Assembly (NCBI GenBank): GCA_004555765.1
Contig: SFHG01000029.1
Span: forward strand, 1-24,311
Length of the DNA: 24,311 nt
From: Bacteroidales bacterium
GTDB taxonomy: Bacteria; Bacteroidota; Bacteroidia; Bacteroidales; Porphyromonadaceae
Direction of reading: 5' to 3'
Shown: positions 15,452 to 21,444 of the stretch, in pieces
Position numbering within the stretch: the stretch's first letter is position 1
How the letters are laid out: each line of letters opens with the position of its first letter
Made by a program: the position numbers and the translations under genes
Notes under the pieces: generated by a model
The model's input: the letters and a program-made list of their open reading frames with translations, nothing else
Databases searched by the model: none
What the model was told of the DNA's origin: nothing

Positions 15452-15465
15452 GTTGTTGTTGTTGT
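15452..15465 (-). repeat. CAA trinucleotide run in the pnp leader
   Basis: The minus strand carries ACAACAACAACAAC in the predicted pnp 5' leader, 42 bp before the ATG. Such runs are unstructured in RNA and can enhance ribosome access or act as slippage-prone tracts. Only the repeat itself is seen. Confidence 0.5.
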
Positions 15466-15490
15466 CTCGATTAACTCGCTATAATTCGGG

Positions 15491-15508
15491 CAAATTTACT
15501 CAAAGATA
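15491..15508 (-). promoter_or_regulatory. Probable pnp promoter (-7 region)
   Basis: Two overlapping-class -7 elements lie in tandem on the minus strand: TATCTTTG (15501-15508) and TAAATTTG (15491-15498). Either would give a leader of about 75-85 nt for pnp. No clear -33 TTTG is seen at 19-21 nt. Confidence 0.5.
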
Positions 15509-15542
15509 TCCACTTGAGCGTCAGTTTTGTCCGGAAAGAGCA

Positions 15543-15587
15543 ATAAAAAAGAACCAACCGTCGGCAATTCCGCTTCGGGTTGGCTCT
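15543..15587 (-). terminator. Rho-independent terminator of the tRNA unit
   Basis: On the minus strand AGAGCCAACC (15578-15587) pairs with GGTTGGTTCT (15550-15559) with one G-T wobble, followed by a T-run with ATTG. It lies 20 bp beyond the 3' end of the tRNA. Confidence 0.85.
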
Positions 15588-15606
15588 AAAAAAGGGGGAG
15601 GGAAAG

Positions 15607-15678
15607 TTGCGGAGGACGGACTCGAACCATCGACCTCCGGGTTATGAGCCCGGCGAGCTACCACTGCTCCACTCCGCG
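15607..15678 (-). tRNA. Initiator tRNA-Met (CAT)
   Basis: The 72-nt minus-strand sequence folds into a cloverleaf: acceptor stem GCGGAG/CTCCGC, D arm GAGC-AGTGGTA-GCTC, anticodon arm CCGGG-CTCATAA-CCCGG with anticodon CAT, and T arm GATGG-TTCGAGT-CCGTC. It has the two hallmarks of an initiator tRNA: an unpaired C1-A72 at the end of the acceptor stem, and three consecutive G-C pairs in the anticodon stem. The discriminator A is followed by CTT, so the 3' CCA is not encoded and must be added by the CCA enzyme at 21445-22896. It has its own promoter and terminator. Confidence 0.95.
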
Positions 15679-15700
15679 ATCTATTTTTTTGTTTGCACTG

Positions 15701-15732
15701 CAAAGGTACCAAACTTTTGGCAGTCATCCAAA
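15701..15732 (-). promoter_or_regulatory. Canonical promoter of the initiator tRNA
   Basis: On the minus strand TTTG (15729-15732), a 20-nt spacer and TACCTTTG (15701-15708) form a perfect match to the Bacteroidetes consensus. It lies 22 bp upstream of the tRNA 5' end. Confidence 0.85.
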
Positions 15733-15742
15733 TCTTTTTTCA

Positions 15743-15820
15743 TACAGACCGAAAAAAGCTTCCCGGCCTGTACCATTCTTCATCCTCGGTACGGCCTACG
15801 TTTTCCTCCCGGTACGTACC
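15743..15820. repeat. Repeat block E (23-bp period family)
   Basis: Cores TACAGACC (15743), CCTGTACC (15767), TACGGCCT (15790) and TACGTACC (15813) are spaced 24, 23 and 23 bp, with CCCGG before three cores. In minus-strand RNA, ACAGGCCG and CGGTCTGT can pair around GGAAGCTTTTTT. The block starts 9 bp after the permease stop codon and no classical terminator is seen there. Confidence 0.75.
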
Positions 15821-15829
15821 CCGTGAGAG

Positions 15830-17035
15830 TCACTTCTTGCTTCCCTTGAAGAGCAAATAGGCAATGCGGCTCGAGAGCCAGCCGATAAGCAGGATGACGA
15901 CCACCACAAGGGCAATATCCCCGAGTCTCAAATCCACTGGATAGGCATCAAGGAGGAAGGAGCCGGCGCCACTACCGCCGCCCAGCTTGAGCCACCCGTA
16001 GGCATCTTGAGCCAGGACAAGGAGGATGCCGAGCGGCACGCCTATAAGGACACCCGTGACGGACAGAAGCCAAGCCTCGAGGACGACGATGTTATCGATG
16101 GTCCCGGGTCTCGCACCGAGGACTGCGAGGACTGCAGAGTCTTCCCTTTTCTCGATAATGAGCATCCCCAAGGTGGAGACAACACTGAAGAGGGAGAGCA
16201 GGAGGACAAAAAGGAGAAGAAGGACAGAGACCCATTTCTCTACATTAAGGACACGGTATATCTCGGGGTACTGTGCCCTCTTGTCTTTGAGGACAAACCC
16301 CTCCGGCAGGGAGGCCGCTATCTTTTCGGGATTAAGAGCGAGATGCGGCGGGAGGGCAAGAAAGCTCACTTCGTCGCCATCATAGAGGAGCAGATCCCTC
16401 AGCGTCTGAATCGAGATATACCCGAGCGTGCGGTCTTCTTTTTGGTCTACGCGAAAGACTCCACCCACAAAGAGTTCTTTGGACAAAAATCCCCGCTGGG
16501 GCATCACGGGAGAGATACGTCCCAGGCGCTTGGGCAACGTAAGCACAAGCGGTTCGACATAGCCCGCCCCCGTACCGAGATTGGCGGCCACACCTATACC
16601 GATGACGGCGCCCGGAGCTTCGGGAGAGCCGAGATCCCAATTTCCCTCAAAGACCGCAGGGCGGATGGAGACGGCGGAGAGGTAGGTGCTGTCCACGCCA
16701 ATAAGCTCTATGGGCTGACTATTGCTCTCGTAGGAGGCCACAGCCTCCCCTTTGAGCACCGGGGCAGCACCGGGGAGAGAGACCTCTGATGCACTGAATA
16801 CCGACCCGTCTTTTTTCTCAATGACGTACTCGGGAGAGAGCGCGGAGAGCTGACTGTCCGTAAAGACCTCGAAGCCGTTAAAGACGCTGAGCACTGCCAC
16901 CATCGCCAGAGCGACGAGGGCAATGCCCATAACCGAAATGAACGCAATGACATTGACCGCCGCGGCACTTTTCCCCGAGAAAAAGTAGCGAAGCGCTACA
17001 AAGAAAGAAAAAGCGGTGCGACTTGTCCCGGTCAT
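15830..17035 (-). CDS. LolC/LolE-type ABC transporter permease (FtsX-like)
   Basis: This 401-residue protein has the FtsX/MacB/LolCE topology: one N-terminal membrane helix (about 26-50) in the signature context LRYFFSGKSAAAVNVIAFISV, a periplasmic domain of ~210 residues, and three C-terminal helices (about 268-292, 315-345, 376-395). LolC/E permeases pull lipoproteins from the inner membrane and hand them to LolA. No ATPase gene lies next to it, so the partner LolD-type subunit must be elsewhere. Its start codon overlaps the rbfA stop (ATGA), showing translational coupling. Substrate is inferred; a MacB-like or cell-division role is less likely from the N-terminal motif. Confidence 0.85.
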   Translation of the reverse strand: MTGTSRTAFSFFVALRYFFSGKSAAAVNVIAFISVMGIALVALAMVAVLSVFNGFEVFTDSQLSALSPEYVIEKKDGSVFSASEVSLPGAAPVLKGEAVASYESNSQPIELIGVDSTYLSAVSIRPAVFEGNWDLGSPEAPGAVIGIGVAANLGTGAGYVEPLVLTLPKRLGRISPVMPQRGFLSKELFVGGVFRVDQKEDRTLGYISIQTLRDLLLYDGDEVSFLALPPHLALNPEKIAASLPEGFVLKDKRAQYPEIYRVLNVEKWVSVLLLLFVLLLSLFSVVSTLGMLIIEKREDSAVLAVLGARPGTIDNIVVLEAWLLSVTGVLIGVPLGILLVLAQDAYGWLKLGGGSGAGSFLLDAYPVDLRLGDIALVVVVILLIGWLSSRIAYLLFKGSKK

Positions 17036-17385
17036 TCCTCAGACTCGGAGTGTCGAAGGAGCTCGTCTATGCGCCGGGCTTCAAGGAGACTGTTATCCTC
17101 GGTAAAAAACAGCTCGGGGATGCGTCTGAGTTGGCTCTTCATCCTACGCCCCATTTCTCCGCGGAGAAATGACGCATTTTCTTTGATGAAAGCTTTCAAC
17201 TCCTCCTTCTTTGCGTCGGGGAAATAGGAGAGGAAGACACGCGCACTGGAGAGGTCGGGATTGAGCCGCACCTCCGTGACGGAGATCATCTCTCCGCTGT
17301 GGCGCTTTTGCGTCTCGAGACGGAGTATCTCGCCGAGTTCTTTCTGAATGAGACGGGCCACTTTGGTCGTCCTGAGATTATCCAT
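17032..17385 (-). CDS. rbfA: Ribosome-binding factor A
   Basis: This 117-residue protein begins at the ATG at 17385 with TTKVARLIQKELGEIL, the usual opening of RbfA, and continues through VTEVRLNPDLSSARVFLSYF and LRRIPELFFTEDNSLLEARRID, which match the KH-fold core and the C-terminal helix. RbfA binds the immature 30S subunit and helps 16S rRNA maturation. The reading frame extends to 17472 but those residues overlap the methyltransferase gene and lack family similarity. It lies 19 bp after the O-methyltransferase gene and overlaps the permease gene by 4 bp. Grouping with a LolC/E-like permease is, as far as I know, recurrent in Bacteroidales. Confidence 0.93.
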   Translation of the reverse strand: MDNLRTTKVARLIQKELGEILRLETQKRHSGEMISVTEVRLNPDLSSARVFLSYFPDAKKEELKAFIKENASFLRGEMGRRMKSQLRRIPELFFTEDNSLLEARRIDELLRHSESEE

Positions 17386-17404
17386 TGTATCGTTATTCTT
17401 ATGT

Positions 17405-18082
17405 TTATTTAATAGAGATAAGCGTAAGCCCGTCACGGATGGGGAGGATGACTTGCTCCACTCTTGGGTCATCCCGTACGAGGTCGTTAAAAGCCCTTAT
17501 GCCCTCAGTCTGAAGATCCCGGGCATCGGGATCCGTCACTTTGCCACCCCACAGCACGTTGTCTGCGAGGACGAACGCCCCACTCCCGAGCTTCGGGACT
17601 ATGGCCTCGTAATACTCTGTGTAATGTCTTTTATTGGCATCGATGTAGACCAAAGTCGTCTCCGAAAGGTCAATCCGGTCGGACTTGACTAATGCGGTTG
17701 CGTCACCGAAGAGCAGATCCACTTTTTGCTCCACTCCCGCATCCCGGAGACTCTTACGGATGAATGGTTCGAGATCCGGGTCTATCTCCACCGTCACTAC
17801 TCTTCCGCCGTCCTCCAAGCCTCGTGCAAGAGCGATCGTGGCATAAGCCGCGAATGTCCCCAGCTCCAATATCCGCTTAGGACGCAGCATCCGTACAAGA
17901 AACGTGAGGAGAATACCCTGGAGATGACCGGAGACCATCCTCGGATAGACCAGCTCCTGCTCCGCGCGATTTACCACGCTTCGGAGTTCGTCCGCTTCCG
18001 GTGTGGAGTGAGCCGAGATGTAGCGCTCGAGCTCAATCTCCTTCAATGTGCTCCGGAACTTCCTCTGGGTGCTGTGCGGCAT
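17405..18082 (-). CDS. SAM-dependent O-methyltransferase (catechol/caffeoyl-CoA OMT family)
   Basis: This 225-residue protein matches the class I O-methyltransferase family: an N-terminal helical segment with YPRMVSGHLQG, SAM motif I ILELGTFAAYATIALA (E73), acidic VEIDPDL for ribose contact (E99), metal-site region YIDANKRHYTEYY (D148) and LADNVLWGGKV (D174, N175). Such enzymes methylate catechol-like hydroxyls with a divalent metal; the natural substrate in Bacteroidales is not known to me. The ATG at 18082 overlaps the pyruvate kinase end by 50 bp. A TTG at 18046 would reduce this to 14 bp and matches the usual N-terminal length better, so the start is uncertain. Confidence 0.85.
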   Translation of the reverse strand: MPHSTQRKFRSTLKEIELERYISAHSTPEADELRSVVNRAEQELVYPRMVSGHLQGILLTFLVRMLRPKRILELGTFAAYATIALARGLEDGGRVVTVEIDPDLEPFIRKSLRDAGVEQKVDLLFGDATALVKSDRIDLSETTLVYIDANKRHYTEYYEAIVPKLGSGAFVLADNVLWGGKVTDPDARDLQTEGIRAFNDLVRDDPRVEQVILPIRDGLTLISIK

Positions 18083-19405
18083 AGTACTCTATGGCCTCTT
18101 TGACGCGGTTGATGGTCAGTGTCGTTGTGCCTGTTTCGTCCGAGAGCATTCCGCCAACGTATGCGACCAAGTCGTTTTCCTTGAGCATACCGCGGTCGAG
18201 CAGTTCTCTAAGGGTGTCGTAGTAAAAGATACCCTTATCTCCACCGGTATTCTTGCGGTAAAAGGCGTGCACACCGTACGAGAGGGAGAGCTCACGACAC
18301 TTGCGCTCATCGAAGCAGATGGCGTAGATCGGGGCATTGCCGCGGTACGAAGCGAGGCTTCGTGCCGTCAGTCCGCTAAAGGTGTCGTTGATAATGGCCT
18401 TCACGCCGAGCTGATCCACACTGCGGACGGTTTGTTTGGCGATGAAACCGGTGATGTCGATCTCGTTTTTGGACGCGTCGGGCTTAATCTTCTTGTCCGC
18501 CCAAGTCTTATGCTGCTCGGCTTCGTGGATGATGGCCGCCATGGTGCGGACTGCCTCCACGGGATATTTGCCGTTTGCAGTCTCTCCGGAGAGCATAACG
18601 GCATCGGTATTCATCATAATGGCTCCGGAGACGTCCGAGACTTCGGCTCTCGTGGGTCTGGGGGAGGTCATCATGGTGTGCAGCATCTGGGTAGCCACGA
18701 TGACGGGCTTCTTTTTGGCGATGCACTTGCGCACCATCATAGATTGCAAGGCGGGTATTCTCTCGAATTCGAGTTCGATGCCGAGGTCTCCGCGTGCCAC
18801 CATTATGCCGTAGCTTGCGTCAATTATCTCGTCGATATTGTCGATGCCCTGTTGGTTTTCGATTTTGGAGATGATCTTTATCGGGCTCTTGTGTTCGTCG
18901 AGGATGCTCTGTATCTCCAGCACATCCTCCTTGCTTCTCACGAAGGAGTGGGCGATGAAGTCCACCCCGTGATCGATGGCATAGAGGATGGCGCGGTGGT
19001 CTTTTTCGTTGAGAGCGGGGAGCTTGAAATGTGCTCCGGGGACGTTCACGCTCTTACGCGATCCCACGATGCCGTCGTTAAGGACGGTACAGCGAAGAAA
19101 GTCTCTCTCTTTTTTGACCACGAGAAAGTCTATGAGACCGTCATCAATGAGGATATGGTGTCCCTCAGCCACGTCGTTCACGAAGCCGGCGTAGTTCACG
19201 GACAGCACTTCGTGCGTCGACGATTGAAGGGGATTTGCGACGATCGAGACCTCTTCGCCGAGGAGCTTTCTGAGCTGAGTTCCGTCATGTGTGCGGTATT
19301 CATACGCACGACATTCACACCCTCGGCAATCACCTGCCTGAGGAAATCCGCGTCACACCTCAAGTCCGAAATGGTAGCGACTATTTTTGTTGCTTTATGT
19401 ACCAT
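18033..19405 (-). pseudogene. pyk: Pyruvate kinase, broken by internal deletion and frameshift
   Basis: The N-terminal part starts at the ATG at 19405 (MVHKATKIVATISDL...VVRMNTAHMT) and then goes out of frame, stopping at TGA 19196-19198. The rest of the enzyme resumes in another frame (DGTQLRKLLGEEVSIVANP, LSVNYAGFVNDV) and is intact to 18033, including KIENQQGIDN, MVARGDLGIE, ATQMLHTM and PTRAEVSDV. Compared with my knowledge of Bacteroides pyruvate kinase, about 33-36 residues are missing at the junction, including the DTKGPE segment with the Asp/Thr of the K+ and phosphate site and the following Arg. Thus both frame and catalysis are lost. A GTG at 19208 could restart a C-terminal fragment. 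It lies between aroQ and the methyltransferase in one operon. A sequencing or assembly error is the alternative. Confidence 0.85.
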
Positions 19406-19467
19406 ATTAAATCTTTGTTCTTCTCTATGTTCAAACTTCAAAATTGCTCTTGCCCTCACCCCTCGCT

Positions 19468-19896
19468 TCACCGCCTTGCAAGCAAATGCGCGACGGCGAG
19501 CCTGTACCCGTCCAGACCGAAGCCCGAGAGCATTCCTTCGCAGACAGGCGTCAGCACGGAAGTGTGACGGAATTCGTCCCGCGCCGCGATATTGGTGATG
19601 TGGACCTCTATCACCGGCACGTGCACCATCGCGACGGCATCGCGAATTGCATAGGAGTAGTGGGAATAGGCTCCGGCGTTGAGTACGACACCGATGGCTT
19701 CGCCATCCACGCCACTTTGGAGGTAATCTATGAGGTCACCTTCGTGATTGGACTGATAGTAGACAAGATCCACGCTCGGGAAAAGCGCCCGCAGGCGCTC
19801 CAGATAATCCTCAAAAGCGGTACTGCCATACAGCTCCGGCTCACGCGAACCGAGCCTATTGAGGTTGGGACCATTGATGATGTGAATCGTACGCAT
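19468..19896 (-). CDS. aroQ: 3-dehydroquinate dehydratase, type II
   Basis: This 142-residue enzyme has the type II dehydroquinase motifs: IINGPNLNRLGSREPELYG with catalytic Tyr23, QSNHEGDLID (48-57), NAGAYSHYSYAIRDA (73-87), IEVHITNI with Glu97 and His99, and the end GFGLDGYRLAV. It removes water from 3-dehydroquinate in the shikimate route to aromatic amino acids; the active form is a dodecamer in the cytoplasm. It heads the operon with pyk, the methyltransferase, rbfA and the permease; the gap to the pyk ATG is 62 bp. A TACCTTTG -7 element lies about 83 bp upstream. Confidence 0.96.
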   Translation of the reverse strand: MRTIHIINGPNLNRLGSREPELYGSTAFEDYLERLRALFPSVDLVYYQSNHEGDLIDYLQSGVDGEAIGVVLNAGAYSHYSYAIRDAVAMVHVPVIEVHITNIAARDEFRHTSVLTPVCEGMLSGFGLDGYRLAVAHLLARR

Positions 19897-19978
19897 TGCT
19901 TTTTCTGCTCTTCGGGAGAAAGGTCTGTCGGTGGTCGCCGCCCTACCTTCCTCGCCTCAAGGAAACTTTCCGACGTTA

Positions 19979-19986
19979 CAAAGGTA
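19979..19986 (-). promoter_or_regulatory. Proximal -7 element of the aroQ operon
   Basis: TACCTTTG on the minus strand is the commonest form of the Bacteroidetes -7 element and lies 83 bp before the aroQ ATG. No TTTG is seen 19-21 nt upstream. It lies between repeat block F and aroQ. Confidence 0.5.
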
Positions 19987-20025
19987 CCACTTTTTTCCTC
20001 CCCTCATTTTCCACTTCAATTTTGG

Positions 20026-20102
20026 TACGTGCAAGAAAAGAATCCGGTACCGTACGAAACTTCCGTCCGGGTCAGACCGGGAAAAACTTTTTGGTCTGTA
20101 TC
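20026..20102. repeat. Repeat block F (23-bp period family)
   Basis: Cores TACGTGCA (20026), TACCGTAC (20048), GTCAGACC (20071) and TCTGTATC (20095) are spaced 22, 23 and 24 bp. CAGACC-GGG-AAAAA and TTTTT-GGTCTG face each other as a hairpin around a single C, and CGTCCG/CGGACG flank that pair. After the last core the block shares TCTGTATCTC and ACGAGGC with block D. Unlike the others, it lies upstream of a gene (aroQ) and just beyond the small-RNA terminator. Confidence 0.65.
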
Positions 20103-20132
20103 TCCCCGGGGCGGACGAGGCACCCCCATAAA

Positions 20133-20208
20133 ATGAGAAAAGGATGTCTCACGACATCCCAATTCTTTCTTGTTTAACCTTTAATCTAATACTATTATGA
20201 AAAAACCA
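20133..20208 (-). ncRNA. Probable small RNA, ~75 nt (Bacteroidales-1-like, tentative)
   Basis: A promoter at 20214-20245 and a terminator hairpin at 20142-20159 enclose only ~75 nt on the minus strand. The RNA would begin GUGGUUUUUUCAUAAUAG and continue AUUAGAUUAAAGGUUAAAC before the stem GGATGTC-GTGA-GACATCC and a TTTTCTCATTTT tail. There is no reading frame of note on the minus strand. The middle segment resembles a recurrent Bacteroidales intergenic sequence that I tentatively connect with the Bacteroidales-1 RNA motif; this name is from memory and unverified. The alternative is an attenuated leader of the aroQ operon, with read-through feeding aroQ. Confidence 0.55.
20142..20159 (-). terminator. 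Terminator hairpin of the small RNA unit
   Basis: GGATGTC (20142-20148) pairs perfectly with GACATCC (20153-20159) around a 4-nt loop; on the minus strand it is followed by TTTTCTCATTTT. The plus-strand side is followed by a weaker CAATTCTTTCTTG, so leftward termination is favoured. Confidence 0.65.
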
Positions 20209-20213
20209 CGATG

Positions 20214-20245
20214 CAAAGGTAATGGGTTTTTCTGACATATGCAAG
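20214..20245 (-). promoter_or_regulatory. Promoter of the small RNA unit
   Basis: On the minus strand CTTG (20242-20245, three of four matches to TTTG), a 20-nt spacer and TACCTTTG (20214-20221) give a near-perfect Bacteroidetes promoter. Transcription would start near 20208, about 65 nt upstream of the terminator hairpin. Confidence 0.65.
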
Positions 20246-20256
20246 CTTTTCGCGAG

Positions 20257-20344
20257 AAAAATGCACTTTTTCCTGCACTATTCCCCAAATATTGTACTTA
20301 AAAGCGGCTTTTTACACATTATACAGCAGAAAAAGTGCATTTTT
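20257..20344. repeat. 16-bp perfect inverted repeat with quasi-palindromic arms
   Basis: AAAAATGCACTTTTTC (20257-20272) is the exact reverse complement of GAAAAAGTGCATTTTT (20329-20344), separated by 56 nt; flanking CGA/TCG and TGC/GCA extend the match with single-base gaps. Each arm is itself nearly symmetric around TGCA, so they also look like two copies of one operator-sized dyad. They lie between the divergent small-RNA and pyrB promoters. Confidence 0.7.
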
Positions 20345-20437
20345 TCGGGAGACCGAACTGCTTCTGCCTCGGGAAAAATCGGAAGCGGGCTCCGGCACTT
20401 CTCACACCCCGATATCCGCTCTTCGGCTCAAAAAGGG

Positions 20438-20445
20438 TATATTTG
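20438..20445 (+). promoter_or_regulatory. Probable -7 element of pyrB
   Basis: TATATTTG matches TAnnTTTG and lies 78 bp before the pyrB ATG. No good -33 TTTG is seen at 19-21 nt, so the assignment rests on the -7 element and position. Confidence 0.45.
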
Positions 20446-20523
20446 CGAGGTATCGGACGTGAATCCCGAGTTGCCGCAAATCTCTTTTGAAAATAACAGT
20501 ATCATTTAGTTGCCGAAGTGAGT

Positions 20524-21441
20524 ATGAACCCAAGGAGCCTGTATTCCATAGAACAACTGGGAGAGGACGATATCCTCAAAATTCTAAGAACGGCGCGCTT
20601 TTTCGAGCAAGCGCCCAATCAAGATTTTCTCCAAGGGAAAGTGGCGGCTACCCTTTTCTTTGAGCCAAGCACACGGACACGCCTCAGCTTTGAGACGGCA
20701 GTCAACCGCCTCAGAGGGCGCGTCATCGGGTTTCAGGATCCGAAGAACTCAAGCTCTGTGAAGGGCGAAAGTCTCTATGACACCATCCGGATGGTCTCCA
20801 ATTACGCCGACATCATCATTATGCGCCACTTCCTCGAAGGGGCAGCCAAGTATGCGAGCGAAGTGACGGACGTACCCGTGATCAACGCCGGTGACGGCGC
20901 GAACCAGCACCCGAGCCAGACACTGCTGGACCTCTACTCCATAGCTGCGACGCAAGGGACGCTAAGCGACCTCACGGTGACGATGGTAGGAGACTTGAAG
21001 TACGGCAGGACGGTGCACTCGCTGATCTCGGGACTGAGCCATTTTTCACCGAAGTTCATCTTCGTGGCGCCTGAGCAACTGGCGCTGCCCGACGAGTATG
21101 TGGGGTACTGCGACGAGCACGGCATCCCCGCCGACTACACCAACGACCTCTCTCCAGAAGTCATCAATGCCACAGACATCCTCTATATGACCCGCGTGCA
21201 GAGGGAGCGCTTCACGGACGAAGAGGACTACGAGGCGATAAAGAACGCTTTCGTCCTCAGGGCGTCTATGCTCGAAGATGCGAAGGAAAATATGCGGATT
21301 CTCCACCCTCTGCCCCGTGTGGGCGAGATCGCCATGGACGTAGACCATACACCGCACGCCTACTATTTCACGCAGGCGCAGAACGGTCTCTACATACGCG
21401 AGGCGCTGATTTGTCGCGGGTTGGGGATAGAGGTAGACTGA
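20524..21441 (+). CDS. pyrB: Aspartate carbamoyltransferase catalytic subunit
   Basis: This 305-residue enzyme joins carbamoyl phosphate and aspartate in the first committed step of pyrimidine synthesis. Visible are the carbamoyl-phosphate loop FFEPSTRTRLSFE (46-58), the Ser/Lys loop SSSVKGES (Lys80), QHPSQTLLDL (128-137), GDLKYGRTVHSL and HPLPRVGEIAMDVD near the end, very close to the E. coli chain. I chose ATG 20524 over the in-frame GTG at 20518. It is the only plus-strand gene here. The regulatory subunit gene pyrI, which commonly follows pyrB in Bacteroidales, is not downstream: the cca gene ends 3 bp away on the other strand. Confidence 0.96.
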   Translation: MNPRSLYSIEQLGEDDILKILRTARFFEQAPNQDFLQGKVAATLFFEPSTRTRLSFETAVNRLRGRVIGFQDPKNSSSVKGESLYDTIRMVSNYADIIIMRHFLEGAAKYASEVTDVPVINAGDGANQHPSQTLLDLYSIAATQGTLSDLTVTMVGDLKYGRTVHSLISGLSHFSPKFIFVAPEQLALPDEYVGYCDEHGIPADYTNDLSPEVINATDILYMTRVQRERFTDEEDYEAIKNAFVLRASMLEDAKENMRILHPLPRVGEIAMDVDHTPHAYYFTQAQNGLYIREALICRGLGIEVD

Positions 21442-21444
21442 GAC

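Noticed and set aside
13388..15484. A 698-codon open frame on the plus strand opposite pnp
   Set aside because: It is the antisense shadow of the clearly conserved PNPase gene; its His/Asp/Glu-rich composition mirrors pnp codon usage and it has no recognisable domain.
19190..19300. Programmed frameshift in pyruvate kinase
   Set aside because: No slippery sequence is evident, and a frameshift alone would not restore the missing DTKGPE segment; a real deletion is needed to explain the gap.
18048..19598. A 516-codon plus-strand open frame opposite pyk and aroQ
   Set aside because: It runs across two conserved minus-strand genes and has no recognisable motif; it is an antisense shadow.
20197..20235. 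A 12-codon plus-strand frame MKKPRCKGNGFF resembling the start of an exported protein
   Set aside because: Too short and ends at once; the same bases are better explained as the promoter and 5' part of the minus-strand small RNA.
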